Assembly (NCBI RefSeq): GCF_013390595.1
Contig: NZ_JACAWV010000022.1
Span: forward strand, 310,001 to 374,000
Origin: Rhizobium sp. RM
GTDB lineage: Bacteria > Pseudomonadota > Alphaproteobacteria > Rhizobiales > Rhizobiaceae
Reading direction: 5' to 3'
DNA length: 64,000 nucleotides
The notes under the pieces are model-generated. The model searched no databases, was not told the origin of the DNA, and worked only from the letters and a program-made list of their open reading frames with translations. How positions within the stretch are numbered: position 1 is the stretch's first letter; every line of letters begins with the position of its first letter. The position numbers and the translations under genes are program-made. Of this stretch, positions 35,323 through 44,427 are shown in pieces.

Positions 35323-36345
35323 ATGAAAAAGGCAATTCTGTCAGCCGCTGTTGGCGCTGCGGTTTTGGGGGGAGCGTCATTCGCTTCGGCTGCGACACTG
35401 GACGACGTTAAGGCAAAGGGTTTCGTTCAGTGCGGCGTCAACACAGGTCTTGCAGGTTTCGCATCGCCGGATTCGGCTGGTGAATGGACTGGCTTCGACG
35501 TCGATTACTGCCGCGCAGTCGCGTCTGCTATCTTCAACGATCCCAAAAAGGTAAAATTCACGCCCACGACCGCACAGAGCCGCTTCACCGCTCTGCAGTC
35601 TGGCGAAATCGATCTCCTGGCACGTAACACCACTTGGACGATCAGCCGCGACACCGCGCTCGGCTTCAACTTCCGTTACGTCAACTATTACGACGGCCAG
35701 GGCTTCATGGTCCCGAAGAGCCTCAACGTAAAGTCCGCTCTTGAACTGTCCGGCGCAGCCGTCTGCGTTCAGTCCGGTACGACCACCGAACTCAACCTCG
35801 CCGACTACTTCAAGGCCAACAACCTGCAGTACAACCCGGTCGTCTTCGAAAAGCTCGAAGAAGTGAACGCCGCCTACCAGGCTGGCCGTTGCGACGTTTA
35901 CACCACCGACCAGTCGGGCCTGTATTCGATCCGCCTGTCGCTGAGCAACCCGGATGACCATATCGTTCTGCCGGAAATCATCTCCAAGGAGCCGCTTGGC
36001 CCGGCCGTTCGCCAGGGCGACGACAAGTGGTTCGACATCGTTTCCTGGGCTGGCTACGCGCTGGTACAGGCTGAAGAGTTCGGCATCACCAAAGCCAACG
36101 TCGACGAGATGAAGAACTCGACCAACCCGGACATCCGCCGCTTCCTCGGCGCTGAAGCCGACACCAAGATCGGTACCGACCTCGGCCTGACCAACGACTG
36201 GGCCTACAACATCATCAAGGGCGTCGGCAACTACGGCGAAGTCTTTGAGCGCAACATCGGTACGGGCACCCCGCTCAAGATCGAGCGCGGCCTGAACGCT
36301 CTGTGGTCGAAGGGCGGTCTGCAATACGCACCGCCGATCCGCTAA
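35323..36345 (+). CDS. aapJ: General L-amino acid ABC transporter, periplasmic binding protein AapJ
   Basis: A 340-residue periplasmic binding protein with a signal peptide (about residues 1-23, cleaved after FASA). It belongs to the family 3 amino acid binding proteins, with WTGFDVDYCRAVASAIF, LARNTTWTISRD and GRCDVYTTDQSGLYSIR. AapJ binds a broad range of L-amino acids. It heads the aapJQMP operon; a hairpin follows before aapQ. Codon use is strongly biased (many CTG/GTC/ATC and GAA), as expected for an abundant protein. Confidence 0.97.
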   Translation: MKKAILSAAVGAAVLGGASFASAATLDDVKAKGFVQCGVNTGLAGFASPDSAGEWTGFDVDYCRAVASAIFNDPKKVKFTPTTAQSRFTALQSGEIDLLARNTTWTISRDTALGFNFRYVNYYDGQGFMVPKSLNVKSALELSGAAVCVQSGTTTELNLADYFKANNLQYNPVVFEKLEEVNAAYQAGRCDVYTTDQSGLYSIRLSLSNPDDHIVLPEIISKEPLGPAVRQGDDKWFDIVSWAGYALVQAEEFGITKANVDEMKNSTNPDIRRFLGAEADTKIGTDLGLTNDWAYNIIKGVGNYGEVFERNIGTGTPLKIERGLNALWSKGGLQYAPPIR

Positions 36346-36365
36346 GCGGTCGCATAAAACACTGA

Positions 36366-36390
36366 ACAAGGCGGCCGCTGGCCGCCTTGT
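36366..36390 (+). terminator. Intra-operon hairpin between aapJ and aapQ
   Basis: Eleven-bp perfect stem ACAAGGCGGCC/GGCCGCCTTGT with loop GCT and no T-run. It is more likely a stabiliser of the aapJ mRNA or a partial terminator than a full stop. Confidence 0.75.
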
Positions 36391-36450
36391 CTGCCTATAA
36401 AAACAAAACAATGGGCCAAACAGGCCATATCTTTCGGGGACCGGGCAAGC

Positions 36451-37644
36451 ATGACTGATCAGGCTACAATTGCGCCTTCCGGCGGGCGAACGACCCGCTC
36501 ATTGATCTACGATCCCAAAATTCGTTCTATCGCCTTCCAGATTCTGACCATCGTTGTTCTGGTGATCTCCGTCTGGTGGATCGGGCACAACGTGGCGACG
36601 AACCTCGCGCGTTCCAACACCGCGTCCGGTTACGGCTTCCTCGCAGGCCGTTCCGGTTTCGATATCGGCGATACGCTGATCGAATACAGCAGCAACTCCA
36701 CCTATGGACGAGCACTCGTTGTCGGCTTCCTCAACACCTTGATGGTTGCGGCAATCGGCATCGTCACGGCAACGATCATCGGCTTCATCGTCGGTATCGG
36801 CCGCCTTTCCGGCAACTGGCTGATTGCCAAGCTGTGCACCGTCTATGTTGAAGTGTTCCGCAACATCCCACCGTTGCTGGTCATCTTCTTCTGGTATTCG
36901 GGCGTCCTCAGAGCGCTGCCGAACGTGCGCGAATCCCTCGCGCTGCCATTCAACGTTTTCCTCAACAACCGCGGCCTGGTGTTTCCCAAGCCCATCTGGG
37001 GCGAAAACGCCTGGATGATCGCGGTAGCGATCCTTGTCGGGATCATCGCGACCGTTGGGGTCTACAAATGGGCAACAAAGCGCCAGATGGCGACCGGCCA
37101 GCGGTTCCCGATCCTCTGGACCGCCATCGCGCTGATTATCGGACTGCCGCTCATTACCTTCCTGGCGCTCGGCGCACCCATCACGTTCGACATTCCTGTA
37201 GCCGGACGTTTCAACCTGACGGGTGGCGGCACGATCCTGCCGGAATTCTTCGCGCTTTACCTGGCCCTGTCGTTCTATACGGCCGCCTTCATCGCGGAAA
37301 TCATCCGCGCCGGTATTCGCGGCGTTTCCAAGGGCCAGACGGAAGCCTCGACGGCTCTCGGCGTCCAGCCGGGGCTGACCACGCGCCTCGTTGTGGTGCC
37401 GCAGGCAATGCGCATCATCATTCCGCCGCTGACAAGCCAGTATCTCAACCTCACGAAGAACTCGTCGCTTGGCGTCGCCATCGGTTATCCGGAACTCGTT
37501 TCCACCGGCGGCACGACCATGAACCAGACCGGTCAGGCTGTTGAAATCGTCTCGATCTGGATCGTCGTTTATCTCAGCATCAGTCTCGCGACGTCGCTGT
37601 TCATGAACTGGTTCAACGCCAAGATGGCTCTGGTGGAGAGATAA
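36451..37644 (+). CDS. aapQ: General L-amino acid ABC transporter permease AapQ
   Basis: A 397-residue inner-membrane permease of the HisMQ family. An N-terminal helix is followed by the first part of the permease domain (VGFLNTLMVAAIGIVTATIIG), a central insertion, and the EAA-like loop GGVSKGQTEASTALG-type segment (RGVSKGQTEASTALGVQPGL). The long N-terminal and middle insertions are typical of AapQ. It is followed three bases later by aapM. Confidence 0.96.
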   Translation: MTDQATIAPSGGRTTRSLIYDPKIRSIAFQILTIVVLVISVWWIGHNVATNLARSNTASGYGFLAGRSGFDIGDTLIEYSSNSTYGRALVVGFLNTLMVAAIGIVTATIIGFIVGIGRLSGNWLIAKLCTVYVEVFRNIPPLLVIFFWYSGVLRALPNVRESLALPFNVFLNNRGLVFPKPIWGENAWMIAVAILVGIIATVGVYKWATKRQMATGQRFPILWTAIALIIGLPLITFLALGAPITFDIPVAGRFNLTGGGTILPEFFALYLALSFYTAAFIAEIIRAGIRGVSKGQTEASTALGVQPGLTTRLVVVPQAMRIIIPPLTSQYLNLTKNSSLGVAIGYPELVSTGGTTMNQTGQAVEIVSIWIVVYLSISLATSLFMNWFNAKMALVER

Positions 37645-37647
37645 ACC

Positions 37648-38802
37648 ATGGACACCAGAAACATTCACTTCGTTCGTTCCAGCATGCTTGCGCCGGAGCC
37701 TCCGCCGCACAGCGAAAAGAACATTGCCGGCTGGGTGCGCAGCAACCTCCTGGCAACGCCCAAGGACGTGATCCTGACGATCATCGGTCTGTTGATCGTG
37801 TTCGCCATTCTTCCGGGCGCAATCAACTGGCTTTTCCTGCAGGCAAGCTGGTTCGGTGCAGACCGCACCGCCTGCCTCAGCGTTGCACAGGGCGGCGTCC
37901 AGCCGGATGGCTGGAGCGGTGCCTGCTGGGCATTCGTACAGGATCGCTTTTCGCAGTTCATCTTCGGTCGTTATCCGCTCGATGAGCGCTGGCGTCCGAT
38001 GCTGGTCGGCATCCTGTTCATCGCCCTCCTCGTCCCTCTGCTCATCCCCAAGCTGCCGCACAAGGGCCTGAACGCCCTTCTGCTGTTCGTCATCTTCCCG
38101 GTCGTTGCCTTCTTCATCCTGCATGGCGGCTTCGGACTGGAACGTGTCGAAACCCCGCTCTGGGGTGGCCTGATGGTGACGTTGATCCTGTCCTTCGTCG
38201 GTATCGCGGTATCGCTGCCGCTCGGTATTCTTCTGGCACTCGGCCGTCGGTCGAACATGCCCGTCGTGAAGATGCTGTGTGTCACCTTCATCGAGGTGGT
38301 GCGCGGTGTGCCTCTGATCACGGTTCTGTTCATGGCCAACGTGATGTTGCCGCTCTTCCTGCCGACAGGCTGGACGATCGACAACTTCCTGCGTGCGCTG
38401 GTCGGTGTCGCCCTCTTCGCCTCTGCCTATATGGCCGAAGTGATCCGTGGCGGCCTGCAGGCGATCCCCAAGGGACAGTCCGAAGGCGCCGATTCTCTCG
38501 GTCTCGGTTATTGGCAGAAGATGCGTCTGATCATTCTGCCGCAGGCGATCAAGCTGGTTATCCCAGGCATCGTCAACACCTTCATCGGCCTGTTCAAGGA
38601 TACGTCCCTCGTCTCGATCATCGGTATGTTCGACCTGCTCGGCATCGTCCGCCTGAACTTTACCGACACGACATGGATCACGCCTGTCACGCCCATTACC
38701 GGCCTCATCTTCGCCGGTTTCATTTTCTGGATATTCTGCTTCGGCATGTCGCGTTATTCTGCCTTCATGGAACGGCACCTCGACACCGGGCACAAACGAT
38801 AA
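37648..38802 (+). CDS. aapM: General L-amino acid ABC transporter permease AapM
   Basis: A 384-residue permease, partner of AapQ. It has an N-terminal cytoplasmic segment, helices, a periplasmic loop with CLSVAQGG and SGACWAF (two Cys), and the permease loop [23 protein letters not shown]. It ends in a short basic tail. Gaps of three bases to aapQ and 11 to aapP show a single operon. Confidence 0.96.
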   Translation: MDTRNIHFVRSSMLAPEPPPHSEKNIAGWVRSNLLATPKDVILTIIGLLIVFAILPGAINWLFLQASWFGADRTACLSVAQGGVQPDGWSGACWAFVQDRFSQFIFGRYPLDERWRPMLVGILFIALLVPLLIPKLPHKGLNALLLFVIFPVVAFFILHGGFGLERVETPLWGGLMVTLILSFVGIAVSLPLGILLALGRRSNMPVVKMLCVTFIEVVRGVPLITVLFMANVMLPLFLPTGWTIDNFLRALVGVALFASAYMAEVIRGGLQAIPKGQSEGADSLGLGYWQKMRLIILPQAIKLVIPGIVNTFIGLFKDTSLVSIIGMFDLLGIVRLNFTDTTWITPVTPITGLIFAGFIFWIFCFGMSRYSAFMERHLDTGHKR

Positions 38803-38813
38803 GGGACGCTCAA

Positions 38814-39587
38814 ATGGCAGAAACCCAAGCAAAAAAACTGGCCGTTTCGGCAACCGACGTTGCAATCGAAATAGTCGGCATGAACAAGTGGTACGGCGAT
38901 TTCCACGTGCTGCGCGACATCAATCTCAAGGTCATGCGCGGCGAGCGCATCGTCATTGCTGGCCCTTCCGGTTCCGGCAAGTCGACCATGATCCGCTGCA
39001 TCAACCGTCTGGAAGAACACCAGTCGGGCAACATCTTCGTTGACGGTATCGAACTCACCAACGACCTGAAGAAGATCGATGAAGTGCGTCGCGAAGTCGG
39101 CATGGTGTTCCAGCACTTCAACCTCTTCCCGCATCTGACGATCCTGGAAAACTGCACGCTGGCACCGATCTGGGTTCGCAAGATGCCGAAGAAGGAGGCC
39201 GAGGAAGTGGCGATGCACTACCTCAAGCGCGTCAAGATCCCTGAACAGGCCAACAAATATCCCGGCCAGCTTTCCGGTGGTCAGCAGCAGCGTGTGGCAA
39301 TCGCCCGCTCGCTGTGCATGAAGCCGAAGATCATGCTGTTCGACGAACCGACCTCGGCACTTGACCCGGAAATGGTCAAGGAAGTGCTGGATACGATGGT
39401 GAGCCTTGCCGAAGACGGCATGACCATGCTGTGCGTGACCCACGAAATGGGTTTTGCCCGTCAGGTGGCAAACCGGGTGATCTTCATGGATCAGGGCCAG
39501 ATCGTCGAACAGAACTCCCCGCAGGAGTTCTTCGACAATCCGCAGCACGAGCGCACCAAGCTCTTCCTCAGCCAGATTCTGCACTAG
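38814..39587 (+). CDS. aapP: General L-amino acid ABC transporter ATP-binding protein AapP
   Basis: A 257-residue ATPase. It shows Walker [10 protein letters not shown], the Q loop, the signature LSGGQQQR, Walker [13 protein letters not shown] and the H loop CVTHEMGF. The start [16 protein letters not shown] follows aapM by 11 bases; a longer open frame extends upstream through aapM in another frame and is not real. A terminator ends the operon. Confidence 0.97.
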   Translation: MAETQAKKLAVSATDVAIEIVGMNKWYGDFHVLRDINLKVMRGERIVIAGPSGSGKSTMIRCINRLEEHQSGNIFVDGIELTNDLKKIDEVRREVGMVFQHFNLFPHLTILENCTLAPIWVRKMPKKEAEEVAMHYLKRVKIPEQANKYPGQLSGGQQQRVAIARSLCMKPKIMLFDEPTSALDPEMVKEVLDTMVSLAEDGMTMLCVTHEMGFARQVANRVIFMDQGQIVEQNSPQEFFDNPQHERTKLFLSQILH

Positions 39588-39632
39588 GCCAGATTCTTCA
39601 CCAGGATCGAAGAAACATCGAACCTTCATCAG

Positions 39633-39658
39633 ACGGGGCCTCAATGGCCCCGTTTTTT
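39633..39658 (+). terminator. Rho-independent terminator of aapJQMP
   Basis: Stem ACGGGGCC/GGCCCCGT with loop TCAAT and a T6 tail. Confidence 0.93.
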
Positions 39659-39872
39659 ATTGGCCGATCGCAGTTTTCGGCGATTTTTCTGGGCCGCAGC
39701 GATTCCGGAAATTCGAATCTCTTGTGACGTTTCCGGCGATCAAAGGCTCGAAACAGGGCTGAATAGCACCTCAACGGTACGAATTAACTATCTGTTACGA
39801 AACGAAAATCCTTGTTTTGCAGGGCTTCTGGAGCGCCTTGTCATTTTTTTGTCAAATCATGCAATTTTCCGC

Positions 39873-39900
39873 TTGCGGACATTCAAGAGCCTGACTATAA
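39873..39900 (+). promoter_or_regulatory. Promoter of tRNA-Glu copy 1
   Basis: TTGCGG (39873-39878) and CTATAA (39895-39900) are 16 bases apart, with the tRNA 23 bases beyond. The same arrangement recurs 468 bases downstream at copy 2 (40341-40368). Confidence 0.75.
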
Positions 39901-40001
39901 GGGCGCCACACCACAAGCGCACGCGCCCTTCGTCTATCGGTTAGGACGTCAGATTTTCATTCTGAAAAGAGGGGTTCGACTCCCCTAGGGCGTGCCACTT
40001 G
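39887..40001 (+). repeat. Direct repeat, copy 1, covering tRNA-Glu
   Basis: A 115-base stretch that recurs exactly 468 bases later. It includes the -10, leader and whole tRNA-Glu gene; sequence outside it is only loosely alike. Confidence 0.95.
39923..39997 (+). tRNA. tRNA-Glu (anticodon TTC), copy 1
   Basis: A 75-base tRNA: acceptor GCGCCCT/AGGGCGT with a G-U first pair, D arm GGTTAGGAC, anticodon stem TCAGA/TCTGA around loop TTTTCAT (anticodon TTC), T arm AGGGG-TTCGACT-CCCCT, and encoded CCA. Confidence 0.97.
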
Positions 40002-40390
40002 TGGGGTTAATCTCCCCAAGACAATCTGATCTGGCTTCAAACATTGCTTTGATCTGTCGATCTGCGTCTCCAGTTTCACTGCCTTATCCATCGCCCAGAA
40101 CAACGCTTCGAGGACACCTCCCCGGTCGTCACGCGTCCGCTGCGCATCATTTTGTCGGATCATAGCCGCACCCGATGATGTCAGCGAAAATATAGGTGCC
40201 TTCGGCGCACCTCACCGTTTAGGCCCTTTAGAATATCCTCATATTTTCAATCGCTTGCCGATTTTGAAGCCAGTTTTCCACAGGCTTCGGCGGCCAATTA
40301 AAAAAAATGCCGTTCAGACGAAAAAAATGCATTTTGCCGCTTGCGGAGAATCCGGAGCCTGACTATAAGGGCGCCACACCACAAGCGCAC
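39998..40390. other. Spacer between the two tRNA-Glu genes
   Basis: No gene. A GGGG/CCCC hairpin flanked by CTT/AAG at 39998-40020 lies right after copy 1 and could process or end its transcript. The promoter of copy 2 begins at 40341. An open frame on the minus strand here runs into the tRNA and has no support. Confidence 0.6.
40341..40368 (+). promoter_or_regulatory. Promoter of tRNA-Glu copy 2
   Basis: TTGCGG (40341-40346) and CTATAA (40363-40368) with 16-base spacing, same as copy 1. Confidence 0.75.
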
Positions 40391-40469
40391 GCGCCCTTCG
40401 TCTATCGGTTAGGACGTCAGATTTTCATTCTGAAAAGAGGGGTTCGACTCCCCTAGGGCGTGCCACTTG
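40355..40469 (+). repeat. Direct repeat, copy 2, covering tRNA-Glu
   Basis: Identical to 39887-40001 over 115 bases. Confidence 0.95.
40391..40465 (+). tRNA. tRNA-Glu (anticodon TTC), copy 2
   Basis: Identical in sequence to copy 1, with CCA encoded. Tandem identical genes are consistent with a recent duplication or gene conversion between copies. Confidence 0.97.
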
Positions 40470-40720
40470 CTTCTCTCATAAAATCATAGAGTTACAGCAA
40501 CGTCTTGAACGTCGCGACATACGTTTGCGATCAAACTTGACGTGAACCGTATCGCGATATTTCGGTCCTCCTCCCCTCGGCTTGAATACTTTTTCAGACG
40601 CAGACCAGCGCCGCAAAAACCGCGCAACGGTTTGGCGTATCGGGCTCTCTGCAGGAAGAGTGTAACCTGCTGGCCTTGCGGCCCGTCAGGACGCCGCCGG
40701 AGCGCTATCAGGCAGACTTG

Positions 40721-42538
40721 TCAGGGAGACAGGGCAGCATCGAGAAGACGAAGCTGCACGCGCTTCTGTCCCTGCCACAGATCCGCACCAAGCGTGCCTG
40801 CGACGTGGAGAAGCTTACCGCGAGAATTGAGCAGCAATTGCCCCAGAGGCGCCTCTGCGGCACGAAATGCGATACCATCGAGCCGTGAGCCATCCATCGC
40901 CTCCAGCGTCACCTTGACGTGCGAGGTGCCAACCAGGCGCACATCGCGCAGGCGGTGGGCTGGAATCGCAAAGACTGGCTGCGAATGACCGGAGCCATAT
41001 GGCCCGGCCTGCTCCAGCTGGTCGATCAGTTGCAGGGTCGCGCCGGATGCACCGATGGCACCGTCAATCTTCAGAACGCTGTTTTCAACCAGCGTACTGA
41101 CCGTCTTGGCAGCGCTCTCCTCGAAAAAGGCTCTCAGTTTGCCGAGATTGGCACGCTCGACGGTGAGACCGGCCGCCATGGCGTGACCGCCACCCTTGAC
41201 CAGCAGCCCCATGTCCACGGCGGTACGCACCATCTTGCCAAGGTCGAAACCATTGATCGAGCGTCCCGAGCCCGTGCCCTTCCCCGAGGGATCGAAAGCA
41301 ATGGCAAAGGCCGGACGGCGAAAACGATCCTTGAGGCGCGAGGCCAGTAGGCCGACAATACCCGGATGCCAGTTCTCGCGCGCCGTGACGATCACGCCGG
41401 CACCTGTGCCGTCGCCATATTCAAACAGCGCCTCAGCCTCGGCTTCAGCCAGCATGGCGGCTTCCATCGCCTGACGCTCGCGATTGAGCTCATCCAGCTT
41501 CTCGGCAATGACTTCCGCCTCGACCGTATCATCAAGCGTCAGCAGCCGGCTGCCGAGTGCGGCGTCACCGATACGACCGCCGGCGTTGATACGTGGGCCG
41601 ATCAGAAAGCCGAAATGATAAGGCGTCACAGGCCCGCCAAGGCCCGCCTTGCGAAACAGGGCAGCAAGCCCGGCATTGTTCATGTGGCGGGCCGCAATCA
41701 GCCCCTTGACCACATAAGCGCGGTTCAGCCCCTTGAGCGGCACAACATCGCAAACAGTGGCGAGCGCGACGATATCCAGATAGGACAGGAGATCGAGCGT
41801 GAAGGCCTGCCGGTGCTTGCGGTCTTTCAGCAGACGCAGCGTTGCGACCAGAACAAGAAACACCACACCTGCCGCGCAGAGATGCCCCTGCCCCGACAGA
41901 TCGTCCTCACGGTTCGGATTGACCAGCGCCACCGCATACGGCAGCTCCGTGCCGACCTGGTGGTGGTCGATGACGACGACATCGGTACCGGCCTCGCGCG
42001 CCGCCGAAAGCGATTCATGGCTGGTCGAACCGCAGTCGACGGTGACGATCAGTGTGGCGCCATTGGCGGCCAGTTGCTGCATGGCGGCGCGGTTTGGCCC
42101 GTAGCCTTCGAAAATGCGGTCGGGAATGTAGATTTCCGGCGTCAGGCCGAAATGATGCAGGAAACGATACATCAGCGCGGAAGACGAAGCACCGTCAACA
42201 TCATAGTCGCCGAAGATCGCAACCTTTTCGCCGCGCTCAATGGCCTGCGCCAGACGTTCGGCCGCTTTTGCGCAATCTGTCAGCACATGCGGATCGGGCA
42301 TCAGTGAACGGATGGTCGGATCGAGAAATGCCATGGCGTCATCCACGGCCACGCCACGTCCCGCCAGCACGCGTGCAATCAGTTCCGGAATGCCGTGAAC
42401 CTGTGACATGGCGAGCGCGCGGTTCTGGCCGGCCTGATCGAGCCGCGACACCCAACGCTGCTCAGTCGCCGACCGCTCCACGCCGAGAAAGGCGCGGGCC
42501 ACGGCATCGAGCGGCTCATTCATTGCGATTCTGTCCAT
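40721..42538 (-). CDS. recJ: Single-stranded-DNA-specific exonuclease RecJ
   Basis: A 605-residue 5'-3' exonuclease of the DHH superfamily for recombination and mismatch repair. It shows FGDYDVDGASSSALMYRFL, the DHH motif VVVIDHHQVG, the DHHA1 domain with KGGGHAMAAGLTVE, and an OB-fold at the end. I chose the ATG giving MDRIAMNEPL, eight bases after AAGG; a longer reading to 42571 adds an unlikely leader. Two slips from usual motifs, such as CGSTSHESL, are mild variants. Confidence 0.95.
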   Translation of the reverse strand: MDRIAMNEPLDAVARAFLGVERSATEQRWVSRLDQAGQNRALAMSQVHGIPELIARVLAGRGVAVDDAMAFLDPTIRSLMPDPHVLTDCAKAAERLAQAIERGEKVAIFGDYDVDGASSSALMYRFLHHFGLTPEIYIPDRIFEGYGPNRAAMQQLAANGATLIVTVDCGSTSHESLSAAREAGTDVVVIDHHQVGTELPYAVALVNPNREDDLSGQGHLCAAGVVFLVLVATLRLLKDRKHRQAFTLDLLSYLDIVALATVCDVVPLKGLNRAYVVKGLIAARHMNNAGLAALFRKAGLGGPVTPYHFGFLIGPRINAGGRIGDAALGSRLLTLDDTVEAEVIAEKLDELNRERQAMEAAMLAEAEAEALFEYGDGTGAGVIVTARENWHPGIVGLLASRLKDRFRRPAFAIAFDPSGKGTGSGRSINGFDLGKMVRTAVDMGLLVKGGGHAMAAGLTVERANLGKLRAFFEESAAKTVSTLVENSVLKIDGAIGASGATLQLIDQLEQAGPYGSGHSQPVFAIPAHRLRDVRLVGTSHVKVTLEAMDGSRLDGIAFRAAEAPLGQLLLNSRGKLLHVAGTLGADLWQGQKRVQLRLLDAALSP

Positions 42539-42636
42539 TGTCCTGCCTTGCGCCTTTCCATCAAGGCGCATGTTGTCTCAACAATGGGCTAGAGGGCAGA
42601 TCGGCGTTTTTCAAGCAAAAACGCCTGAAGGTAGGG

Positions 42637-42852
42637 TCATAAAGCCAGAATCGAGAAAAACGGGCTGGCGATGGAAAGCGTGCCGACCAGCAGCAGCGAC
42701 GAAAAAACCGCCAGGGAACACCAGTTGCGCTCCCGCATGACGACGTCGAACTCCATGCTGCGGATATTGTCATTGGCGCTATGACGCGCCCTGCAACGGG
42801 CAACAGCAACCTGCGACGGACTGGAATCCTTGAAGAGAATGATGGATGTCAC
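42637..42852 (-). CDS. Hypothetical small membrane protein
   Basis: A 71-residue protein (GTG start at 42852 with AGGGAGG seven bases upstream) with one or two C-terminal hydrophobic helices (WCSLAVFSSLLLVGTLSIASPFFSIL). No family recognised. It lies between hom and recJ on the same strand, 98 bases before recJ. Confidence 0.55.
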   Translation of the reverse strand: MTSIILFKDSSPSQVAVARCRARHSANDNIRSMEFDVVMRERNWCSLAVFSSLLLVGTLSIASPFFSILAL

Positions 42853-42989
42853 GGCCGCGCCTCCCTCGCTTCGGTGAACTTCATTAACCGTATTCTGAAA
42901 TACGAGTATTTTCCAGTGTCTTTGTCCCATCACAACTCAAGAATTTGCAGGCAATTCAGCAGTCTGAAGTCACCACGACTGACAAACCG

Positions 42990-43027
42990 CAATAAAAAAC
43001 GGCGACATCTTTGAAATGTCGCCGTTT
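42990..43027 (-). terminator. Terminator of hom
   Basis: Twelve-bp perfect stem AAACGGCGACAT/ATGTCGCCGTTT with seven-base loop; on the minus strand it is followed by GTTTTTTATT. It lies 30 bases after the hom stop. Confidence 0.93.
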
Positions 43028-43056
43028 CCTGAAGATCATCTGCCTGCGAGAGAAAC

Positions 43057-44367
43057 TTACGTCCGCTCGATTCGGATCACCTGCGGTTCACTGACGAGAT
43101 ACTTCTCGTTCTTGATCGCCTTCACCGCCTTGCGGATCGCATCTTCCATCGTCGCGTGCGTAACGAGAATGATGGTCTTCGCGCCGCCTTCAACGGGAAC
43201 GCGCGAGTGCTGGACGATCGATTCCAGCGAGATGTTGTTGTCGGCCATGCGGGTGGCGATCGACGCAAACACGCCGGCCTTGTCCTTCACGGTCAGACGA
43301 ATGAAGTATCCGCCCTCGTGGCTCTTCATCTTGGCACGACGATATTCGGTCAGCGCCTTGGCCGGACGGCCAAGCACCGGCACCTGCTGTGCGCCCGGAC
43401 GGCTCTTGGCAATGTCGGCGATGTCGCCGAGCACGGCCGAGGCCGTGGCGTTGCCGCCGGCACCAGGACCGACCATCAACAGTTCACCGAGAATATCGGA
43501 CTCGACGGCAACAGCGTTGGTCACGCCGTCCACCTGCGCGATGACGGAATCGAGCGGCACCATCGTCGGATGAACGCGCTGTTCGATGCCGGTTTCAGTC
43601 ACCTGCGCCACGCCGAGCAGCTTGATGCGGTAACCGAGATCGGCTGCCGCCTGAATATCCTCGATGGAGATATTCGTGATGCCTTCGAGGTAGATATCGT
43701 CAGCCGAGATCTTGTTGCCGAAAGCAAGCGTTGTCAGGATCGCCAGCTTGTGCGCCGTATCGTTGCCTTCGATGTCGAAGGCCGGGTCGGCTTCGGCGTA
43801 ACCGAGACGCTGGGCTTCCTTGAGGCAGGCCTCGAACGACAACCCTTCCTTCTCCATCTTGGTAAGGATGTAATTGCAGGTGCCGTTCATGATGCCGTAG
43901 ATGCGCGACACATGGTTGCCGGTGAGCGACTCGCGCAGCGCCTTGATGATCGGGATGCCACCGGCCACAGCCGCTTCGAAGTTCAGGAGCGCGCCCTTCT
44001 CTTCCGCCAGCACAGCCAGCTCGACGCCATGCTTGGCAAGCAGCGCCTTGTTGGCTGTCACCACATGGAGACCACGTGCGAGCGCCGAACGGACGGCATT
44101 TTCCGCCTGTCCGGACGCACCGCCGACCAGTTCAACGAAAACATCGATATCGGCTTCGCTGGCAAGCTGCTCCGGCGTGTCAAACCAGGTAATACCGGTG
44201 AGATCAATGCCGCGGTCGCGCGAACGGTCGCGCGCGCTGACGGCAATAATCTCAATTGCGCGTCCGCAGGTAATCGCAAGTTCGTTGCTTCTCTGCTGGA
44301 GGATGCGCACGAGCGAAGCGCCGACAGTGCCGAGCCCCGCTATGCCGATTCTCAATGAATCTGCCAT
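43057..44367 (-). CDS. hom: Homoserine dehydrogenase
   Basis: A 436-residue enzyme that reduces aspartate semialdehyde to homoserine for Met and Thr synthesis. N-terminal NAD-binding motif GIAGLGTVGASLV, the substrate motif GIMNGTCNYILT, and a C-terminal ACT domain (about 350-430, GGYFIRLTVKDKAGVFASIATRM) for feedback control by threonine. It follows the aminotransferase gene by 60 bases on the same strand. Confidence 0.96.
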   Translation of the reverse strand: MADSLRIGIAGLGTVGASLVRILQQRSNELAITCGRAIEIIAVSARDRSRDRGIDLTGITWFDTPEQLASEADIDVFVELVGGASGQAENAVRSALARGLHVVTANKALLAKHGVELAVLAEEKGALLNFEAAVAGGIPIIKALRESLTGNHVSRIYGIMNGTCNYILTKMEKEGLSFEACLKEAQRLGYAEADPAFDIEGNDTAHKLAILTTLAFGNKISADDIYLEGITNISIEDIQAAADLGYRIKLLGVAQVTETGIEQRVHPTMVPLDSVIAQVDGVTNAVAVESDILGELLMVGPGAGGNATASAVLGDIADIAKSRPGAQQVPVLGRPAKALTEYRRAKMKSHEGGYFIRLTVKDKAGVFASIATRMADNNISLESIVQHSRVPVEGGAKTIILVTHATMEDAIRKAVKAIKNEKYLVSEPQVIRIERT

Positions 44368-44427
44368 GGGTATGTTCCTGATTTGCTGGTGATGGTGGCG
44401 GCCGGGACCGGCCGCCTTCGGGTGCCC

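Noticed and set aside
36499..38865. A 788-residue open frame on the minus strand across aapQ and aapM
   Set aside because: Composition is Asp/Arg/Glu-heavy antisense of two well-supported membrane proteins; no start signal.
39957..40163. Short minus-strand frame next to tRNA-Glu copy 1
   Set aside because: It ends inside the tRNA and has the typical RPRGVEPLFSE read-through of a tRNA-Glu region; not a gene.
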